In this document: positions 14,610 to 18,207 of the stretch, in pieces | Layout: every line of letters starts with the position of its first letter | How positions within the stretch are numbered: position 1 is the first letter of the stretch | Assembly (NCBI GenBank): GCA_049792875.1 | Contig: JBARBI010000007.1 | Span: 1-18,207, forward strand | Origin: Sulfotelmatobacter sp049792875 | GTDB lineage: Bacteria; Acidobacteriota; Terriglobia; Terriglobales; Acidobacteriaceae | Reading direction: 5' to 3' | DNA length: 18,207 nt | Position numbers and translations under genes: made by a program | The notes under the pieces: generated by a model | Seen by the model: only the letters and a program-made list of their open reading frames with translations | Told to the model about the DNA's origin: nothing | Database searches by the model: none

Positions 14610-15455
14610 GTGCGTCGAACCGGCGAACCGATGACGTTGAGCCTGCCCCCGTTTACCCGGGCGGTGACCTGGCTGTTGGGAATTAACACGGGCATCTTTC
14701 TGCTCCGGTACCTGCTGGAATTATTCGGTCTACCGGCCAAGGGATTCGCGATTGTTTACCTATCCTTGATCCCGGTACAAGTTGTCGCACACGGTTGGAT
14801 TTGGCAGCTGCTGACCTACAGCTTCATCCATTTCGACTTCTGGCACTGGTTCGGCAACATGGTGGGACTCTGGATGTTTGGCTCGGCAATCGAAGGCGCG
14901 TGGGGCACGAGGCGTTTTCTCGAGCTCTATTTCTTTGGGGTGATCGGAGCCGCCTTAACAACCATCGCTTTCTCATATCCTCACGTGCTCGGAAGTCCCG
15001 CCACACCCACAGTGGGCGCCTCCGGAGGAGTTTTCGCCATCCTGATTGCGTTCGGCATATTATTCGCCGAAAGCGAAATCATGATGATTCCGTTTCCCTT
15101 TCTGATCAAGGCGAAGTACTTTGTCGGAATCTTAATCGTGGTAACGCTGGCTTTCGCAATGGCCGGCGGAGGCAACGTCGCGTATGTGGCTCACTTGGGC
15201 GGGTTGCTTTTTGGCTGGTTGTATGTGCGGCGCGGACCAAAACCAGCGCTCGTGAATGTGGGACTTGCGGAACGCTACTACGGCATACGCAATTCCTACT
15301 ACCGCTGGAAGCGCCGGCGGGCGGCGAAGAAGTTTGAAGTCTACATGTCGAAGCACGACCGCCAGGTCCACTTCGACGAGCATGGGAATTACATTCCGCC
15401 GGATGACGACACGCACAAAGGGAATGGCGGGTCGAAGTCGGGCTGGGTGAATTAG
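14610..15455 (+). CDS. Rhomboid family intramembrane serine protease
   Basis: Cleaves substrates inside the membrane. In 281 residues the rhomboid core is complete: about six membrane segments, the HxxxN motif (H79, N83, in WHWFGNMVGLW), the catalytic serine S138 in GASGG and the partner H195 in AHLGGLLFGWLY. A polar, basic C-terminal tail of about 75 residues (from RRGPKP to the end) probably lies in the cytoplasm. Start: GTG at 14610-14612 is preceded by GGAGG at seven bases; the next candidate, ATG at 14631, has no SD, and the open frame upstream overlaps the peptidase gene. It converges on the minus-strand hydrolase across the repeat at 15465-15592. Confidence 0.93.
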   Translation: MRRTGEPMTLSLPPFTRAVTWLLGINTGIFLLRYLLELFGLPAKGFAIVYLSLIPVQVVAHGWIWQLLTYSFIHFDFWHWFGNMVGLWMFGSAIEGAWGTRRFLELYFFGVIGAALTTIAFSYPHVLGSPATPTVGASGGVFAILIAFGILFAESEIMMIPFPFLIKAKYFVGILIVVTLAFAMAGGGNVAYVAHLGGLLFGWLYVRRGPKPALVNVGLAERYYGIRNSYYRWKRRRAAKKFEVYMSKHDRQVHFDEHGNYIPPDDDTHKGNGGSKSGWVN

Positions 15456-15464
15456 GAATTGAAT

Positions 15465-15592
15465 TGTCACCCTGAGCGCGGTCTTTGCGCGAAGGACCTA
15501 TGCAGTTTGCCAGCGGCGAGGAAGTTGCAGAGGTCCCTTCGACTTCGCTCAGGGCAGACTCTTCGCGGCAAAAAGCGCCGCTCAGGATGACA
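15465..15592. repeat. Long palindromic dispersed repeat (TGTCATCCTGAGCG type)
   Basis: The ends TGTCACCCTGAGCG (15465-15478) and CGCTCAGGATGACA (15579-15592) are inverted copies matching at 13 of 14 positions. Inside, GCGAAGGACCT (about 15490-15500) faces AGGTCCCTTCG (about 15530-15540), and TTCGCTCAGGG repeats the end motif. Repeats with these words (TCATCCTGAGCG, GAAGGACCTATGCA, TTCGACTTCGCTCAGG) are common between genes in many bacteria. It lies between two convergent genes, where it can act as a transcription barrier, and its right end covers the last codons of the hydrolase gene. Confidence 0.85.
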
Positions 15593-16256
15593 GTTCAAAG
15601 AACTTGGCGAATTCAGAAAAGATCAGCCTCGGCAGCTCCTCCTGCTTCGCTTTCCCTTTGAATCCCAGATCATGACCGGCGCCTTCGATGGGCAGCAGCT
15701 TTGTCTTGGCCGGGATCATTTTTAGAGCCTGCTCAATCTCGGCGATGGAACCGAAAGGATCGCGCGCGCCACTTACGAATAGTGCCGGCGTGCGCAGGTC
15801 GGGGAGATGCTGGGTGCGCTGCTGCTCGGGTTTGCGCGGGGGATGAAGCGGATAAGACAGCAGCACGAGCGCGGTAACCAGCGTGGAGTCCTCGGCGGCG
15901 AGCATGCTGGACTGGCGTCCGCCGTAGGAGTGGCCACCCAGGAACAGCCGGGCGGAAAACTTGTTCATCGCGGCCAGGGCATTCTTCAATCCGGCGCGGT
16001 CGCGGGCAGCGTCGCCGGGACCGGGCGGGCCGAAGGACCTCGACTGGCGATAGGGAAGATCGCAACGGAGGACAGTGAATCCATTCGCGCTGAAAGTTTC
16101 GGCCAGGGCGATCAGGAGCGGGGCTTGCGCGTTCGAACCAGCGCCGTGCGTCAGGACCAGGCCGTCGCCGTTGGGAGTCTCAGGCGTGTGGAGGTAACCG
16201 CGAACATTGGGGTCGACAGCGTTAACGGCGAAATCGCGGATGGAGGTCGCGGGCAA
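15582..16256 (-). CDS. Alpha/beta hydrolase of the KANL3/TEX30-like type
   Basis: 224 residues with a complete catalytic triad in order: S110 in the nucleophile elbow GGHSYGG, D166 in SGARDPFGS and H195 in GAGHDLGF, plus the oxyanion region THGAGSNAQAP (36-46). The small size and the LTHGAG...GGHSYGGRQ...YPLHPP pattern fit the dienelactone-hydrolase-like KANL3/TEX30 group; the substrate is unknown, and it has no signal peptide. Start: TTG at 16254-16256 is the first possible codon after an in-frame TAG, and no in-frame ATG occurs before residue 97; the SD is poor. The last residues (LSS) and the TGA stop are encoded by the end of the repeat at 15465-15592. Confidence 0.88.
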   Translation of the reverse strand: MPATSIRDFAVNAVDPNVRGYLHTPETPNGDGLVLTHGAGSNAQAPLLIALAETFSANGFTVLRCDLPYRQSRSFGPPGPGDAARDRAGLKNALAAMNKFSARLFLGGHSYGGRQSSMLAAEDSTLVTALVLLSYPLHPPRKPEQQRTQHLPDLRTPALFVSGARDPFGSIAEIEQALKMIPAKTKLLPIEGAGHDLGFKGKAKQEELPRLIFSEFAKFFELSS

Positions 16257-16417
16257 GACATCATTCTAAATCGTGGTTAGGCGTTTTACTCTGCGCGAGA
16301 TGCTTCGCTTCGCCGGTAGAGCGGCTACGCTCAGGGATGTCCAAAATAAGGTTGATCCGCAGGGAACTCGGCCCGGCCGGACAGCCGAAGGCGGCTGTGC
16401 CTACATGAATCTGCTTT
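16257..16417. other. Gap between ABM-like gene and hydrolase, with repeats
   Basis: This is 161 bases without a gene. GAGCG-GCTA-CGCTC (16319-16332) is a short perfect hairpin next to ATGCTTCGCTTCGCCGG wording typical of repeat fragments, and copy C of the dispersed hairpin repeat lies at 16379-16408. No promoter for the hydrolase is evident. Confidence 0.5.
16379..16408 (-). repeat. Dispersed hairpin repeat, copy C
   Basis: ACAGCCG (16381-16387) and CGGCTGT (16392-16398) form a perfect 7-base stem with a 4-base AAGG loop, followed by GCCTACATGA. On the minus strand the core reads GCCTTCGGCTGTCCGG. It starts about 10 bases after the stop of the ABM-like gene and may act as its transcript end. 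Confidence 0.75.
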
Positions 16418-16720
16418 TTACTTCGTCTTGTCCAGAGGGACCTCGGTCAGGGTCTCGTAGACCTTCACGATGCTGATCTCATTGCCCAACCGGGCCCAGC
16501 ACCGCTGCATGTCGGGATCTTCGAGCGCGGCTTGGCGGGCTTCTTCGGATTTCCAGTAGCGCAGGAAAATATAATGCGCTTCACGGTCGCGGTAGAGCAT
16601 ATCGCGGCCATATCCCTTGGCCGTCACGATGGCGGTGAGTTCGCGAAGGGTGGCGAGCGATGCGGCTTCCATGTCAGGAACCGGCTCCCAGACGGCCACC
16701 GAGAGTATCTCTTGCGTCAT
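16418..16720 (-). CDS. ABM-like dimeric alpha-beta-barrel protein
   Basis: 100 residues with the layout of the antibiotic-biosynthesis-monooxygenase (ABM) group of the dimeric alpha/beta barrel fold: first strand EILSVAVWEPV, helix DMEAASLATLRELTAIVTAK, strand MLYRDREAHYIFLRYWKSEE (41-60), helix ARQAALEDPDMQRCWARLG and last strand ISIVKVYETL. Members range from quinol monooxygenases to haem-degrading enzymes and non-catalytic proteins; no residue here fixes the activity. ATG at 16718-16720 has no SD, but a TATAAT lies 8 bases before it, suggesting a leaderless transcript. It is 74 bases downstream of pyk. Confidence 0.75.
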   Translation of the reverse strand: MTQEILSVAVWEPVPDMEAASLATLRELTAIVTAKGYGRDMLYRDREAHYIFLRYWKSEEARQAALEDPDMQRCWARLGNEISIVKVYETLTEVPLDKTK

Positions 16721-16734
16721 ACGGGGTGATTATA
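16721..16734 (-). promoter_or_regulatory. TATAAT box directly upstream of the ABM-like gene
   Basis: A perfect -10 hexamer (16729-16734, read on the minus strand) stands 8 bases before the ATG. The expected start of transcription would therefore fall on or next to the start codon, which fits the missing Shine-Dalgarno. No good -35 is seen at 16-18 bases; that position is occupied by the TCGAGC-TTC-GCTCGA hairpin (16751-16765). Confidence 0.4.
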
Positions 16735-16765
16735 ACTTGCGGCGGTGCCGTCGAGCTTCGCTCGA

Positions 16766-16797
16766 CCGGACAGCCGAAGGCTCCTGTCCCCACATTA
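16766..16797 (-). repeat. Dispersed hairpin repeat, copy D
   Basis: GGACAG (16768-16773) and CTGTCC (16784-16789) pair, followed by CCACATTA. On the minus strand the core reads GCCTTCGGCTGTCCGG, as in copy C. The repeat abuts the TAA stop codon of pyruvate kinase, and a second perfect hairpin (16751-16765) lies just beyond it. Neither has a T-run, so a role as a terminator is uncertain. Confidence 0.75.
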
Positions 16798-18207
16798 TTG
16801 TTTCCTCGACTTCTTTCGATGCGGCTCCGCGGGATGAGCGATACGCTCGGCTTCTTCGTTGGTGACCACATGCAGGCGCATGAGGTTGGTGGAACCGGAA
16901 GCCTGGCGCGTACCGGCAACGACTCCCAGGACGTCTCCGGGTTTCAGCAAGCTGCGACGGACGAGATCCTGCTCGGCCATCGAGACCATCTGTTCGGCGG
17001 ACCGAGCCTGGCGGCAGCGCACAGGATGCACTCCCCAGTAAAGGTTCATGCGCTGCACCACTGGCTCGATGTGAGTGAAGGCGTAGATGGTGGCCTTTGG
17101 GCGGTATTTCGAAATCATGCGGGCGGTGTTGCCGGTCTCCGTGAAGACCGCGATGGCGCCCATGGGCAAATCTTCCGCGGAGTGAGCGATCGATTCGCAG
17201 ATGGTTTCCGCCACGGAGAGTCCGCGATGATCGCGACGGCGGCGGTACTGCACGAAGTCGCCCATATTGCACTCGGCTTCGACCACGATGCGCGACATGA
17301 TTGACACCGATTCGCGGGGGTATTGTCCGCTGGCGGTTTCGGCCGAGAGCATGACGGCGTCGCTGCCGTCGAATATGGCGTTGGCCACGTCGCTGGCTTC
17401 GGCGCGCGTGGGGCGCGGGTTTTCGATCATCGACTCGAGCATCTGCGTGGCGGTGATGACGGGCTTGCGCCATGCGGAGGCGCGCCGGATGACATGCTTC
17501 TGAATGACGGGAACTTTTTCGGGAGCCATTTCGACGCCGAGATCGCCGCGAGCGACCATGACTCCGTCGGCAGCTTCGAGAATTTCTTCGAGGTGGTCGA
17601 TGGCTTGCGGCTTTTCGAGTTTGGCGATGACGGGCAGGTCGCTGTTGTGGGTGGCGATGATTTGTTTGACCATGCTGACGTCGGCGGCGGTGCGGACGAA
17701 AGAAAGCGCGACGGCGTCGACGCCGTGGGTGAGGCCGAATTCCAGGTCTTTGCGATCTTTTTCTGTTAGGGCGGGAATCGACAGGGCGATGCCCGGAAGA
17801 TTGATGCCTTTGTGCTCGCCGAGCAGGCCGCCGTTGATAACGTCGCAGAGCACGTCTTTGCCGCGGATGGAGCGGACGCGCATTTCGATGAGGCCGTCAC
17901 TGAGCAGGATGCGGGCGCCGGGTGTGAGTTCGCAGGCCAGGTCGGGGAACGTGGTGCAGATGCGCGTGGGTGTGCCGAGTGTTTCTTGCGGCGTGATGGT
18001 CACGACTGTGCCGGTTTTCAACATTACGGGCTGGTGGCCCTCAAGTGGGCCGGTGCGGATTTTCGGGCCTTGCAGATCCTGGAGAATGCAGACGGTGCGG
18101 CCTTCGCGCTCGGCGGCGCGGCGCAGGCGCTGGATGTTGCGGGCGTGATCTTCGTGAGTTCCGTGAGAGAAGTTGAGGCGGGCGATATCCATGCCGAGGC
18201 GGATGAG
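16795..18207 (-). CDS. pyk: Pyruvate kinase (N-terminus beyond window)
   Basis: Transfers phosphate from phosphoenolpyruvate to ADP in the last step of glycolysis. The frame stays open through the window edge: upstream of the first in-window Met (18190-18192) it reads LIRLG and continues ARLNFSHGTHEDH, whereas the family begins with RRTKIVATLGP, so roughly 20 residues are missing. About 470 residues are visible. Present are the active-site segments ARLNFSHG, ILQDLQGPKIRTG, VIAKLEKPQAIDHLEEI, DGVMVARGDLGVEM (metal-binding) and TATQMLESMIENPRPTRAEA, the signature SDAVMLSAETASGQYP, and the C-terminal domain. The product ends in a basic tail (HRKKSRKQ). The stop TAA (16795-16797) touches repeat copy D. 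Identification is secure. Confidence 0.97.
   Translation of the reverse strand, partial: LIRLGMDIARLNFSHGTHEDHARNIQRLRRAAEREGRTVCILQDLQGPKIRTGPLEGHQPVMLKTGTVVTITPQETLGTPTRICTTFPDLACELTPGARILLSDGLIEMRVRSIRGKDVLCDVINGGLLGEHKGINLPGIALSIPALTEKDRKDLEFGLTHGVDAVALSFVRTAADVSMVKQIIATHNSDLPVIAKLEKPQAIDHLEEILEAADGVMVARGDLGVEMAPEKVPVIQKHVIRRASAWRKPVITATQMLESMIENPRPTRAEASDVANAIFDGSDAVMLSAETASGQYPRESVSIMSRIVVEAECNMGDFVQYRRRRDHRGLSVAETICESIAHSAEDLPMGAIAVFTETGNTARMISKYRPKATIYAFTHIEPVVQRMNLYWGVHPVRCRQARSAEQMVSMAEQDLVRRSLLKPGDVLGVVAGTRQASGSTNLMRLHVVTNEEAERIAHPAEPHRKKSRKQ

Noticed and set aside
13367..14740. Minus-strand open frame of 457 codons opposite the M28 peptidase
   Set aside because: The plus strand encodes all metal ligands of an M28 peptidase; the reverse product is Arg- and His-rich low-complexity sequence typical of a shadow frame.
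1..18207. tRNA, rRNA, riboswitch or transposase genes
   Set aside because: Looked for T-arm motifs, rRNA-like blocks, cobalamin-type conserved boxes near hemB and transposase motifs; none was found.

Overview
The window is 18.2 kb of GC-rich bacterial chromosome, almost fully coding. It mixes housekeeping genes (rpoD, dnaG, mutS2, hemB, pyk) with small secreted or membrane proteins. Several things suggest an Acidobacteriota (Terriglobia/Koribacter-like) chromosome: the style of the proteins, the stand-alone transthyretin-like secreted proteins, and above all the short palindromic repeats that sit between genes and sometimes inside them. This assignment is inference from gene style and repeats; no rRNA or tRNA gene is visible to test it. 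No mobile element with a transposase, no prophage and no CRISPR array was seen. No gene-free stretch exceeds 300 bases; the largest gaps are about 205-220 bases and each is described.

Left part (1-8628, all minus strand, so read right to left): a membrane histidine kinase, then mutS2, dnaG and rpoD, separated by gaps of 216-221 bases. dnaG followed by rpoD is the conserved core of the bacterial macromolecular-synthesis operon (primase plus housekeeping sigma factor). dnaG and mutS2 each carry an in-frame insertion made of palindromic, repeat-like DNA. A 12-codon reading frame with a perfect Shine-Dalgarno overlaps the dnaG stop codon in the leader of rpoD, and rpoD itself starts with TTG.

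Middle (8834-13025): hemB (+) ends at a strong hairpin that also serves the opposing gene. A run of six minus-strand genes follows. Read from its promoter at about 13060-13089, it holds a LysW-like zinc-ribbon protein, an overlapping secreted transthyretin-like protein, a second secreted transthyretin-like protein, an unrecognised secreted protein, LemA, and a small secreted helical-repeat protein. The first genes are close enough to be an operon and suggest a cell-envelope theme, but no pathway can be named.

Right part (13175-18207): a secreted M28 zinc aminopeptidase with a C-terminal fibronectin-III-like domain and a rhomboid intramembrane protease (both +) converge on a dispersed repeat. 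That repeat supplies the stop codon of a minus-strand alpha/beta hydrolase. Further right on the minus strand are a small dimeric alpha-beta-barrel (ABM-like) protein, apparently leaderless, and pyruvate kinase, whose N-terminus runs off the window edge. One repeat family, with a core GCCTTCGGCYGTCC, occurs three times between 11.2 and 16.8 kb, with a diverged relative inside mutS2. All four copies are in the same orientation.
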